From JAISDD01 sp031553935 (GTDB taxonomy: Bacteria > Bacillota > Syntrophomonadia > Syntrophomonadales > Syntrophomonadaceae): DNA of 64,000 bases. Under the pieces are notes generated by a model. The model saw nothing but the letters and a program-made list of their open reading frames with translations, ran no database searches and was not told the origin of the DNA. The translations under genes were made by a program, and so were the position numbers. Location: positions 62,001 through 126,000 of the forward strand of contig JAVBKS010000001.1 in assembly GCA_031553935.1 (NCBI GenBank), given 5' to 3'. Of the stretch, positions 45,148-54,700 are shown piece after piece. The stretch's first letter is position 1, and the number at the start of each line of letters is the position of its first letter.

Positions 45148-46401
45148 TTATCTTAGTGCCGGAGTATATGATCCCAATCTAACTTCGGGAAGTTCCTCGC
45201 TTAGTATCTTTATTAAGTTCTTTATTCCCATACCACTACTTTTCATTTCTATTTCACGGGCTAAATAATCGAGGTCAATATTAAGATTACGAAATTGAAT
45301 CATGTCAATTTGGTGCCATGAAACAAAATCCAATAATGATTCGATTTCGCTTTCTAAGTCAGTAAAACCTGGCAGGGTTAAAAGATTTAGGGAAACAAAA
45401 CCTCCTTTATCTTTGGCAAGCTTAATAGATTTTACTACATCATTTAGTGAATAATTGTGCGGCTTATGGTATTTATTGTAATTATCAGGCTGGCAAGAAA
45501 AAATGCTGACGCGAATACTATCAAGGCCAGCCGAAAAAAGAGCTGCAATGCCCTCAAGACAACCGGCATTAGTATTCATATTAATCATACCTTTTGCCGT
45601 CGCCAGCCTCATTGCTTCAATTGCTGGTGACAGGACTCTGAAATTCAAGGCCGGATCACCTTCACATCCCTGTCCAAAGCTAATGATAGCTTCACTGGCA
45701 TTACTTAAGTGTTCGATGCCCACCTCGGTGATTTCCTTGATAGTTGGCGTAAAACTCAAACGATCCTGCGGGGGTGAAATCCCCATGTGATCCTCGGATA
45801 TACAACCGATACAATTGGCATTGCAGGCATTTATACTGGGAATACCGCCTTCCCAACGTTGATAGAACACATTTTGCGCTGTAAAGCAGGAATTATTCTG
45901 AGCGCAATGGCTAAGATGGCTATATATCCTGTTTTGCGGATACTTAAGCAACATCTTCTTAATACGCGAATCTAATCCCGATGTATTATAATTCTTCGGG
46001 TGCCATTTACGGTGCTCATCAGTTTGAAGAGCAGCTACATAGATTTCACCCTCATACAAACCGACTGCAGTATAACCTAAAAGGGGCAAGCGATAAGCAG
46101 GGTCGATAGCAACTGTTGCCGGAAACAATGTGCGGGTAAACCCCTGTGGCAACAATGCCGCAACTGCCCAATATTCTCTTTGTTCATCTGCATTTTGCGG
46201 CGCCAGTTTTGCTTGCCCACGGGTATCTAAACCGACTGCACGATGAGTAGGGATTCTAACTAAACTTGCCCCTTTCGGCAAGGGTATCATCTCATCAGGT
46301 TCCGGTGAAACCCACTCCATGCCACTTCGAGCTAGCATCTGTAAACCGGGCTCGTCGAACAGCTCATCTTTTTCGTTAGCATATAATGTATTAATAATCA
46401 T
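45148..46401 (-). CDS. Radical SAM protein
   Basis: A 417-residue protein with a central CxxxCxxC motif as CNANCIGC, binding a 4Fe-4S cluster. FGQGCEGDPALNF corresponds to the SAM-binding GGE-like region, and MNTNAGCLEG, VSIFSCQPDNYNKYH and VSLNLLTLPGF are typical barrel strands. The N-terminal about 170 residues are an additional domain not recognised. It lies between panE and the YhaM-like gene; the substrate is unknown. It could modify a small molecule or protein; no partner peptide is seen nearby. Confidence 0.9.
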   Translation of the reverse strand: MIINTLYANEKDELFDEPGLQMLARSGMEWVSPEPDEMIPLPKGASLVRIPTHRAVGLDTRGQAKLAPQNADEQREYWAVAALLPQGFTRTLFPATVAIDPAYRLPLLGYTAVGLYEGEIYVAALQTDEHRKWHPKNYNTSGLDSRIKKMLLKYPQNRIYSHLSHCAQNNSCFTAQNVFYQRWEGGIPSINACNANCIGCISEDHMGISPPQDRLSFTPTIKEITEVGIEHLSNASEAIISFGQGCEGDPALNFRVLSPAIEAMRLATAKGMINMNTNAGCLEGIAALFSAGLDSIRVSIFSCQPDNYNKYHKPHNYSLNDVVKSIKLAKDKGGFVSLNLLTLPGFTDLESEIESLLDFVSWHQIDMIQFRNLNIDLDYLAREIEMKSSGMGIKNLIKILSEELPEVRLGSYTPALR

Positions 46402-46424
46402 TGCTTCTCCAGTTACAATGCGGC

Positions 46425-47372
46425 TTATTTCATAACCCCCAGCAACTCTTTTGCTTTCAAGAGCTCAACAATTAGTTCGTTAACCGGAGTGGCAATCTGC
46501 ATCTCCTTACCTAATTGCATGACAGCGCCATTAAGAGCATCGATTTCCGTTTTCCTTCCCAATCTGATATCTTGAAGCATGGAAGAGAAATGTCCGGCTG
46601 TTGCCGGTACAAGCTGAGTGTAGAAAGCACTGCGATATTCACCGGCATCCTTCCAGGGTACCAGTTGACCTCTAGCACTTAATACTGCAAAAATCTCATC
46701 AATGACATCGTCCATTATCGTTTTAGTATGTCGGTTTTCGGCTAAACTGCCATAATTAGTTTCAAAAATTGCTCCTAGCGGATTAAGTGCTGAGTTGTAG
46801 ATAATTTTTCCCCAGATGAAATGCATAATATCCTTTTCAACCCTTGTAGGTATGCCGGCGCTGTTAAATTCAGTGGCAAACGAATCAAGAATAGAAATGG
46901 GGACTAATTCTTCCGGTGAACCTAATAATACATCATCAGCAATCACGCTAACTTTTGTATGGCCTGGTTTTATTGTTTCAGCTCCAAAAATGATTCTTGC
47001 GATAATGATTCTTTCTTTATCAATATATTTTATGGCTTTTTCATAGTTTCCGAATCCATTCTGCCCGAAAACAACGAAAGTATCAGCCCCCACCAGAGGT
47101 TTAATACTCTTTACAGCAGTTTCGGTATCAAACGCTTTTACGGCAACTAGGATCAAGTCGAAATCATTGCTTGAAACTTGATCGATCGTACTGATCATTT
47201 CATCTATTCCCGTAGAATATTCTCCCCAAATGCCTTCAATCACTAAACCCCGTTTACTAATTGCGGCAATTATCTCTGGTTTATCCCAACCCCAAACCTC
47301 GTGTCCGGCAAGTTTCATTAACCCAGCATATACGCTGCCGATTGCACCTAAACCATAAATCAAAATCTTCAA
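46425..47372 (-). CDS. panE: 2-dehydropantoate 2-reductase family protein
   Basis: A 315-residue NADPH-dependent reductase; GLGAIGSVYAGLM is the Rossmann GxGxxG and the C-terminal domain has KIIYNSALNPLGAI, with Lys and Asn in the usual active-site places. PanE makes pantoate for CoA; many relatives serve other ketoacids, and no panB/panC is nearby. Start TTG 47372 after GAGGA. Confidence 0.85.
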   Translation of the reverse strand: MKILIYGLGAIGSVYAGLMKLAGHEVWGWDKPEIIAAISKRGLVIEGIWGEYSTGIDEMISTIDQVSSNDFDLILVAVKAFDTETAVKSIKPLVGADTFVVFGQNGFGNYEKAIKYIDKERIIIARIIFGAETIKPGHTKVSVIADDVLLGSPEELVPISILDSFATEFNSAGIPTRVEKDIMHFIWGKIIYNSALNPLGAIFETNYGSLAENRHTKTIMDDVIDEIFAVLSARGQLVPWKDAGEYRSAFYTQLVPATAGHFSSMLQDIRLGRKTEIDALNGAVMQLGKEMQIATPVNELIVELLKAKELLGVMK

Positions 47373-47701
47373 TTTATCGATGTCCTCATCAAATTAATTT
47401 TTTTCATGATAGCATATATTGCTTTTAGCTTAAACTACATTCATTGCCAGGCTTGATCACAACCCTTATTTGATTTGCATAGTTTTATTAGCTTTTGTCT
47501 AGTTGAATTTTTTCAAAACTTAATGCTATTATGGCAATAGAATTACTCGAGTATGACATGACTTTTCCTAGTGTAAAAACCATTAACTTGTTTTTTGGGC
47601 ACAGTACAGAATTATACTTCACTATTATGGAAGATATGTCACGCATAACTCAGTTAGGCGCATATTAGTCAGTGACTTAAGAATTGATTAGGAGGCAGGC
47701 A
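47373..47701. other. Intergenic region with likely promoter for first MBL hydrolase
   Basis: 329 bases between divergent genes with no coding sequence. TTGAAT (47503-47508) and TATTAT (47527-47532), 18 bases apart, form a possible rightward promoter, leaving a long leader of about 160 bases before ATG 47702. I recognise no riboswitch in it. Confidence 0.4.
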
Positions 47702-48643
47702 ATGATAATTGAACTAACGAAACATATTAAGGTAATTAGGCCTGATGGCCACCCTTTATTCCCCAATAGCAATTCACTGTTTATTGACGATGACATTCCC
47801 ACTCTTATTGATTCTTCTTCGGGAATTTCTGCATATAAAGAGATCAACACCGGGAAAGTGCAGAATGTATTCTTATCTCATGGCCATTATGATCACAACA
47901 AAGACATAGGACTATTCTCGGCAGCGAAAATACTCGGCGGTATTGAGGACAGAGATTTTTATGCCAACTCCAGTAATTTTTATGCTCCCCATATGGAACT
48001 CTGGGATAATATTATGCCCATCCCTTTTCCCAAGCATGATATCCCCGTAAATAGTAAGAAACAGCAATCTTCTCTTCCCATCAGCGAAATTGCCAATATG
48101 TATGATTTCAGCATAAACATCAGCGAGTTTTTTAGTGATGGTCAAGTATACAACCTCGGGAAAACAGAAATGCAAGTAATACATGCTCCGGGGCACTCCC
48201 CTGGTCATTATCTATTCTATTTCGATCGTGAGGGCATATTGTTCTCCAGTGAGATTGATTTTTCTACTTTTGGACCATGGTACGCTGATAACAGCTGTCA
48301 TATTGATCAGTTCATTGACTCAATTAATACCATCGAAAATATTGATCCCGACATTTTAGTTAATTCCCATCGCAAAGTATATTATAGAAAAGATAATATC
48401 AAAAAATCGGTTCAAGAATTCTTGAATTTCTTTGCCCGTAGAGATGAAAACATCTATAACTATTTGAAAGTTCCCCATACTTTTATGGAAATTCTAGAAA
48501 TGCAGGTTTCATCAGAAGGCATTGAAGCCCATGATATCTCCCGAGCCTTCTGGGTTAAAGCCATGACCGGCAGACATATAGAACACTTACAGAAACAAAA
48601 CTTGATCTCTGAAGTTGAAAAAGATACATGGGTTAGGAGATAG
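47702..48643 (+). CDS. Metallo-beta-lactamase-fold hydrolase (first paralogue)
   Basis: A 313-residue protein. ATG 47702 is chosen since GGAGG (47691-47695) is 6 bases upstream. Metal-binding motifs: SHGHYDHNKD (HxHxDH), HAPGHSPGH, a later SHRKVYY His. At the usual GD motif it has SEID rather than the GDID of its paralogue at 49850, so the bridging Asp is replaced by Glu. About half the residues match the paralogue over the full length, so they are duplicates. The substrate is unknown; the MBL superfamily includes glyoxalase II-like and many other hydrolases. A terminator-like hairpin overlaps its stop. Confidence 0.88.
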   Translation: MIIELTKHIKVIRPDGHPLFPNSNSLFIDDDIPTLIDSSSGISAYKEINTGKVQNVFLSHGHYDHNKDIGLFSAAKILGGIEDRDFYANSSNFYAPHMELWDNIMPIPFPKHDIPVNSKKQQSSLPISEIANMYDFSINISEFFSDGQVYNLGKTEMQVIHAPGHSPGHYLFYFDREGILFSSEIDFSTFGPWYADNSCHIDQFIDSINTIENIDPDILVNSHRKVYYRKDNIKKSVQEFLNFFARRDENIYNYLKVPHTFMEILEMQVSSEGIEAHDISRAFWVKAMTGRHIEHLQKQNLISEVEKDTWVRR

Positions 48644-48668
48644 CATCTCTTAACCCATGATTGGTTTT
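48628..48668 (+). terminator. Terminator overlapping the stop of the first MBL gene
   Basis: CATGGGTTA (48628-48636) and its complement TAACCCATG (48651-48659) with further pairing of GAGAT/ATCTC form a long hairpin that includes the TAG stop, followed by ATTGGTTTTT. It lies between convergent genes. Confidence 0.75.
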
Positions 48669-48681
48669 TAATATATTGCTT

Positions 48682-49536
48682 TTAGCGGCTCAGCATGGTC
48701 ATGGGATTAACTGCTTGGCCCTTTAGGACTTCAAAATGCAAATGGGGCCCGGTGCTGCGGCCAGTATTACCTACTTGCCCAATCCGCTCGCCTCTATTCA
48801 CTTTTTGCCCTTTTTTCACTTCGATCTTGCTCAAATGGGCATACCTGGTCTCAATACCATCACTGTGCTTGATTACTATTGTCAAGCCATAAATAGCTTT
48901 GTTTCCTGTAAAAGTTACTTCTCCCGCCTCTGCCGCTTTGATGGGATCACCTATATTGCCGGCGATATCTATTCCATGATGAAAACCAGATTTTCTCTCT
49001 CCAAAGCCGGAAGTTAATACACCAGTTATAGGCCATTCAAAAAAAGCTTTAGAAATATAACCGCGCGAAGGTTCATTAATAGCAACTGACTTTGTATTTC
49101 CGCTATCAGGGATAAGCAGTTTACTGTTGATTGCTAATGAGCGCTCACTGATTCTCTCATTAATATTCAATATGTCTTGCAGACCTACCTGGTATTTGTT
49201 GGCAATGTCCCACAATGTTTCTCCGGCTTGCACACTATGAACCATCTTGGCAGCTGCAGGAATTCTTAATTCTTTTCCTATATCAAGCTTTGCATTGGCC
49301 GATAGATTATTTAGTGCATACAAATCACTAATATCAACTGCATAGACCTGGCTTATTTTCCAAAGAGTATCTCCTTTTTGCACTTTATGCGTTACTTCCG
49401 AATTGCTGGCTGCTACTGTATTATGCAATATAAATGGAATGAAATTCCCAGGCACAATAGCCGCCTGACTAGGTTTTACATTGAAAACTATAAACATTAT
49501 TAATATTGGAACAATAATTCTAAACTTTGTGGACAT
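48682..49536 (-). CDS. LysM/M23 peptidoglycan endopeptidase
   Basis: A 284-residue secreted protein: signal peptide (about 5-25), LysM domain 1 (HKVQKGDTLWKISQVYAVD), LysM domain 2 (HSVQAGETLWDIANKYQVG), then an M23 domain with zinc ligands in HHGIDIAG and HLHFEV, plus ETRYAHLSKIEVKKGQ. LysM binds N-acetylglucosamine chains; M23 cuts peptide cross-links. Such proteins act in cell wall turnover or in sporulation (SpoIIQ- or LytH-like); which applies here is open. GAGGTG precedes the start. Confidence 0.95.
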   Translation of the reverse strand: MSTKFRIIVPILIMFIVFNVKPSQAAIVPGNFIPFILHNTVAASNSEVTHKVQKGDTLWKISQVYAVDISDLYALNNLSANAKLDIGKELRIPAAAKMVHSVQAGETLWDIANKYQVGLQDILNINERISERSLAINSKLLIPDSGNTKSVAINEPSRGYISKAFFEWPITGVLTSGFGERKSGFHHGIDIAGNIGDPIKAAEAGEVTFTGNKAIYGLTIVIKHSDGIETRYAHLSKIEVKKGQKVNRGERIGQVGNTGRSTGPHLHFEVLKGQAVNPMTMLSR

Positions 49537-49849
49537 GGTTTCACCTCAGTAATAATTCTAAATCTCATTTGCTAAGCACTTATAGTATATAAATGCCTTC
49601 TTATTGACATCTATGGCCATTATAATTTACAAATCAGTATTTTTTTATTCATCAGCTAACTTCTAGTATGGCACACGCAAATTTTTGCAAAGAAAAATAT
49701 TACTTCTTTTTAAAAAATTAAAGAAAAATTAAATGTGAGAGCTATGGTTCTTAAATCAAATTATATCTCCTTCATTTCGCCTTTAATTATGCTATTATAT
49801 TATCAAAGCCCAACAGCGATTTTTTGAAAAGATTGGAAGTATTATCAGC
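49537..49849. other. Divergent intergenic region between LysM peptidase and second MBL gene
   Basis: 313 AT-rich bases with no gene. It must carry promoters for both sides, but I see no well-spaced -35/-10 pair, nor any RNA element I recognise. Confidence 0.4.
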
Positions 49850-50800
49850 ATGATTATTGATTTAACCAAACATATAAAAGTAATAACTCCAGGCAGAAAA
49901 GCTATGTTTCCTTTCAGCAACTCGCTATACATTGATGATGATATCCCCACTGTCATAGAAGCGGCTGCCGGAAAAAAAGCTTATCAGGAAATTAACCCCG
50001 ACCGTATTCAGCTTCTCATCTTAAGCCATGCTCATTTCGATCATATTAATTGTTATAAGCTTTTTCCCCAGGCAAAAATACTAACAGGAATAGAAGATAG
50101 CGCTTACTTTGAATCTTTCAGTAACTTTGTTAAGAATCAAGTGATACTCTGGGAAAAAATTATGGACGTTCCATATCCGCTTTTTTCCTCTGCAGAGGTT
50201 GTAATAAATCCTAAGGTTCCGGGCGCTACATTTTCTGGCGGCTTATTGCAAAACATTATGGACTTCAGCGTTCCCAACAATAATAACTTCCATGACAGGC
50301 AAGTTATATCAGTAGGCAAAACAGATATTACTGTATTGCATACTCCCGGCCACACCCAAGGACACAATGCCTTTTACATTGAAAAGGAAGGTATCCTCTT
50401 TTCCGGCGATATTGATCTGGCTCCTCAAGGTCCCTGGTATGCAGATACTGAATCCTATGTGGATCAGTTTATGAAATCTATACAATTGCTAATTGAAATC
50501 GATCCCAATATTATGGTCACTTCACATCGCCAGGTATTTTATCGTAAGGATAATATTCCTAAACTATTAAAAGAATTCTACGATTTTTTCCCCCGGCGCA
50601 GCGATAATGTTTACGATCATTTAAAAGTTCCGTTGACAGAGAAAGAAATCTGCAATAAACAATTAGAAATTGAAACAGTCCGCCCCCATGACTATACTAC
50701 TCAATTTTTTGTAAAAGGAAGTATCCAGCGTCACATACTATATTTAGAAGCCCAGAATGTTATTAAAAAAACTGAGGGTGGTTTGTATGTGCGTTGCTAA
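49850..50800 (+). CDS. Metallo-beta-lactamase-fold hydrolase (second paralogue)
   Basis: A 316-residue protein with a full set of MBL motifs: SHAHFDHINC, HTPGHTQGH, FSGDIDL with the bridging Asp, and TSHRQVFY with the final His. It is closely similar end to end to the protein at 47702 and likely arose by duplication with the LysM gene now between them. A nitroreductase gene follows 39 bases downstream, likely in the same transcript. The ribosome binding site is weak (TTGGAAG). Substrate unknown. Confidence 0.9.
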   Translation: MIIDLTKHIKVITPGRKAMFPFSNSLYIDDDIPTVIEAAAGKKAYQEINPDRIQLLILSHAHFDHINCYKLFPQAKILTGIEDSAYFESFSNFVKNQVILWEKIMDVPYPLFSSAEVVINPKVPGATFSGGLLQNIMDFSVPNNNNFHDRQVISVGKTDITVLHTPGHTQGHNAFYIEKEGILFSGDIDLAPQGPWYADTESYVDQFMKSIQLLIEIDPNIMVTSHRQVFYRKDNIPKLLKEFYDFFPRRSDNVYDHLKVPLTEKEICNKQLEIETVRPHDYTTQFFVKGSIQRHILYLEAQNVIKKTEGGLYVRC

Positions 50801-50839
50801 TGAAGTCTATAGAATTAACTCATCGGAGGAGAGAACAAA

Positions 50840-51364
50840 ATGTTTGATTTTAAAGAATTTGCTGCCGAAAGGTATTCGGTGCGTAGATTTAGTCCTCAGG
50901 TTGTGGAGCAAGAAAAAATCGAATATCTTTTGGAGGCGGCTCGTTTAGCCCCTACTGCACATAATGATCAGCCCCAACGAATATTAGTGATTAAAGATGC
51001 TCAAGCACTTGCCAAATTAAAATCATGTACTGCATATACCTTCAATGCACCACTAGCCATCTTAGTTTGTTACGATGAAACTGCTGCCTGGGTTCGCGAT
51101 TATGACAATAAGCACAGCGGTGAGGTCGATGCCAGTATAATAGGAACTCATTTGACTCTTGCCGCATCCTCCATAGGCTTGGGCAGTACCTGGGTAATGT
51201 CCTTTGATCCGGTTGCCATCAGAAACGCATATAATATTCCGGATAATATTATTCCGACTGCACTTTTTCCCATTGGCTATCCGGCCGACAATTCTCGCCC
51301 CAGTAAACTGCATAACGACCGCTTGCAAATTGGTGAGACAACTTTTTACGATCAGTTTGATTAG
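50840..51364 (+). CDS. Nitroreductase family flavoprotein
   Basis: A 174-residue FMN-dependent oxidoreductase: AAERYSVRRFSPQVV at the start, ARLAPTAHNDQPQRILVI for FMN contact, and ASIIGTHLTLAASSIGLGSTW. Family members reduce nitro compounds, quinones or flavins. GGAGGAGAGAAC precedes the ATG. It follows the second MBL gene; a terminator lies at 51431. Confidence 0.93.
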   Translation: MFDFKEFAAERYSVRRFSPQVVEQEKIEYLLEAARLAPTAHNDQPQRILVIKDAQALAKLKSCTAYTFNAPLAILVCYDETAAWVRDYDNKHSGEVDASIIGTHLTLAASSIGLGSTWVMSFDPVAIRNAYNIPDNIIPTALFPIGYPADNSRPSKLHNDRLQIGETTFYDQFD

Positions 51365-51430
51365 CTTTGGTTTGCGAATGCTAGAAAAGCATTGGGCATA
51401 TTGACAGTACAACATACCTTTTCACAGTGA

Positions 51431-51474
51431 CCAAGGAAGAGAGTTTTTTTATTATCTTAGCTCTCATCCCTTGG
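51431..51474 (+). terminator. Terminator after nitroreductase gene
   Basis: CCAAGGAAGAGAG (51431-51443) pairs with CTCTCATCCCTTGG (51461-51474), with one bulged base, over a T-rich loop, then CACTTTTC. It is an imperfect but strong hairpin located where the transcript should end. Confidence 0.65.
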
Positions 51475-51508
51475 CACTTTTCTATTAATTAGCGAAATCC
51501 CTGTTAAG

Positions 51509-51667
51509 TTAAAAGCACATCGTAGCGCACCCCGCTCTGACATCAGAACATAATGTACGCTCACCTGCTCTAGTAGCACCTTTCAAAGTAGTCCCTTGTG
51601 CAGCAATATTTATTAAGGTCCCAAAGGCAAAATCCTTCTATGCAGGTAATTCATAGAAAGATGTCAT
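51509..51667 (-). pseudogene. Small reading frame interrupted by an in-frame TAG, Cys-rich end
   Basis: From ATG 51667, with AGGA six bases upstream, nine codons (MTSFYELPA) are followed by TAG (51640-51638) and then 42 further sense codons to TAA. The second part contains DFAFGTLINIAAQGTTLKG and ends with three Cys (positions 40, 47 and 51, ending MCF). I do not recognise it. It may be a broken small gene; the DNA also shows an imperfect tandem repeat near AGAGCAGG/AGAGCGGG, so chance coding is possible. Confidence 0.3.
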
Positions 51668-51698
51668 TATCGGTCCTAAATTGTTACAGAAACCACAA

Positions 51699-51727
51699 TT
51701 GACATATTATTTATACGATTGTATCCT
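51699..51727 (+). promoter_or_regulatory. Promoter of the S-layer peptidase gene
   Basis: TTGACA (51699-51704), a 17-base spacer and TATCCT (51722-51727) lie 44 bases before the GTG start at 51771. The -35 is perfect and the -10 matches four of six. Confidence 0.7.
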
Positions 51728-51770
51728 AATTTTAACATAAGTATATTAATTTGTGATTGGAGGTCATTAT

Positions 51771-54700
51771 GTGAAAAATAGCAAGCATATTGCATTATTC
51801 ACAGCCCTGTTCATGTTGCTAACAGTTCTTTCTCCTGGTATTGGTTTGGCAGCAAACGGAGCAGATTCTAGAATCGTCGAAGCAGCAGTAAATCCATTAA
51901 ATAAGGTTGATTTGCCAAAACTAAGCAAGAAAGCAAATAAAGCCGAATTTGAAAACATCTCGACTCATAATTCCCCGATCGAGGTTCCTGCCAATAAACA
52001 AATAACTAAAGAACAAATGCAAGAACTAAAAGAGCAATTAATAGAGCCTGAGAATATAGAAAACATATTTTTAAAGAATATGTTGATTAATTATTCACAG
52101 CTAAATAATGGTGATGAAATACAACTCTATGCTGATGGTGATGACTATACTCGCTCAAAACATTATGCTCAAATTGCAGGCATAGGCGAGCACTGCGTAA
52201 TAGCAGTTGATAAAAGCGCAGTTAAATATAATGAATTCAGTTTTAAAGGAAGTATCGCACCTGCTACCCAAGCAATAATTGAAGAATTTGATAATAATAT
52301 TTTCGATTTAATGGCTGAATTCGGTGAAATAATTTATCCTTTTAACCAAAGGAATTTGAAAGCTGTAATTTTCTTGACAGAGCTAAATTCTTCGAATGCA
52401 GACACTTACCAAGCAGGCTTTTTTTGGGGGATAGATTTATTTCCTAATGGCTATATTTTTGAAAATGAACTTAGTCCAATCAGGTCGAACGAGGCTGCCT
52501 TGCTATATATAGATATTGGCTCGAATCATGGCTTTGCAAGATTGGATATAGACAATAGTAATTCCTTTGATCCGACAAGTGATCGTGAGGGACTAATAGA
52601 TTTTTGCGGAACTATCGCCCATGAAATGCAGCATATGGTTAATGCTGGGATCTTTGTGTATAATTCAGAAGGAAATAATACTTACCATGATACCTGGCTG
52701 CTGGAAGGCTTAGGGTGCCTGGCGGAATACATGTATACTGGCGAAATGGAATATTCCCAATGGTTATGGTATTTTGCCGACAATTTCAAGGATGGAATCG
52801 GCTATACTCCTAATGATACCCAGTGGAGAAACATAAAGGATGATAAAGTACTTGCCAACTACGGAGCCGCAGCCACTATGTTGATTTATTATCAGGAACT
52901 AGGCGGTGATGTGAGGGCCCTAGTAAAAGACTTTAATAGAAATAAGAGCAGTCAGGCCCGCCTAATTAGTAGTTTAGGAAATCCGCAGCTTAACACATTC
53001 GATAAATTCTTGTCTTTTATTAATACTGCTTACCCCACTGAAATCGGACCTTATTATTATTGGATGTCAAAAAAACTAATTGACGACGGAAATGATGGGA
53101 TAAATAGCGCCACTCATCCGCTGAGATCTTTTGTAAATAAATGTCCCCCGCGTCTGCAGCACTCAACAAATCATAAAATCAACTGTCATAATGCCTTATA
53201 CTCATCACAAATCTATTTGGCCGAAAGTGTTGGACCCAACAATAATACTGCCCGCATCACTCTGTCAAATCCCGGCAGCGGCAAGTACTATGCAGTTGTA
53301 GCTAAAGATGCCGTGAACTTAAGTAATTACGAGTTATGGCAAGATAGCGATAAATTAAAAGAAGTATATGATCTCGCTGCTGGTGTTAACGAAATACCAG
53401 TCGGGAGAAACAATATGTATGCTGTTTTGGGAGTTTCTTTTAATGCCAATGTTAATGCAACCATAAATAGTGTACCCAGTAATAGAGCCTATTTAGAATT
53501 CATGAATCCAGAAATAGCAACCACAATAGATGGTACTTCAATAGGTGAATTGCATCAGGGAGTCTCGGGGCAGACCATAAATGTAAATGCCCGGATAAAA
53601 GAAGCTATGATCAACTATCCGGTTAAGGCCGAGGTTTACAATTCTAGTAATGTTTTGCAAACCGGATTCGTAGTTGCTAATAACTCCAATCTGGTCAAGA
53701 ATAATGATGATGATAATATGAAAATCATCATTAATGTACCGAGCTCAGCACCGACAGGAGCGTATTATGTCAAAGTATCTGGCGATAATATGCAGATTAT
53801 TAATAATTCCAACCCCGCTAAGCTTAATTTTAGTATTCTATCTGCCTATAACTATAGCTGCAACCTGGAGGGCTCTGCTAATAGTGAAATCGCACTATTT
53901 AAAGTTAAGCAAGGCTATACACCGGCAGCGACTACACTTACACTAAAAAATAGCGGTACGGGCAAGTTGACTGGACTTAGTATAACTAAGGACTCTAGTG
54001 ACACGAAATTTGCCGCTGTAGGGGCACTTTCGTCGACCACATTAGAAAAGGATCAAAAGGCTACATTTACGGTAGCTCCTCTTGGCGGACTGACCGGTGA
54101 AGCCGGCTCATCTACCAGGTATAGTACGACCCTGACAATAAAGGCCAATGAACTGGCCGCACCTCTTACTTACAATTTAGTCCAAGAAGTTGAAGGACCT
54201 CCCAGTTATTCTTTTACTCCGCTTGGAAATACGGTAATAGCATTACCAACCCTACCTTTAGAAGAAAGTAGTGATTGGTCTACAGATTATAAAGCCATAT
54301 CTGTAGTTACTGTTACGAGCACAGGAACTGGCAAGCTGATAAACATAAAGGCAAGAATGTCAGATCATTCTAGAGCCGGGGGCGGCGGTGGCGGAGGTGG
54401 CACCATGCCTCCTCCTTTGCATGAAGCCCCAGAACTTTTTGTTATCACTCAGGATATAGCTGGGGGAACAATTAGTTCGAAAAACGGCACTTACGCAATT
54501 CCGGTTATGCTAAAAAATGATAGAACTATATTGGAACAACTTCGATATTTTGGTAAAATGCAAATTACTGCTGATGCAGAGGATGGCACTCCTTTGCCGA
54601 TGCAAGAAATTACTGTTCAACAAATGGTATTGCATGTAAACTATGCTATAAATGCTAATCCCAGCAGCATTAGTAAAACGATCTCCACTAAAGACCTCTT

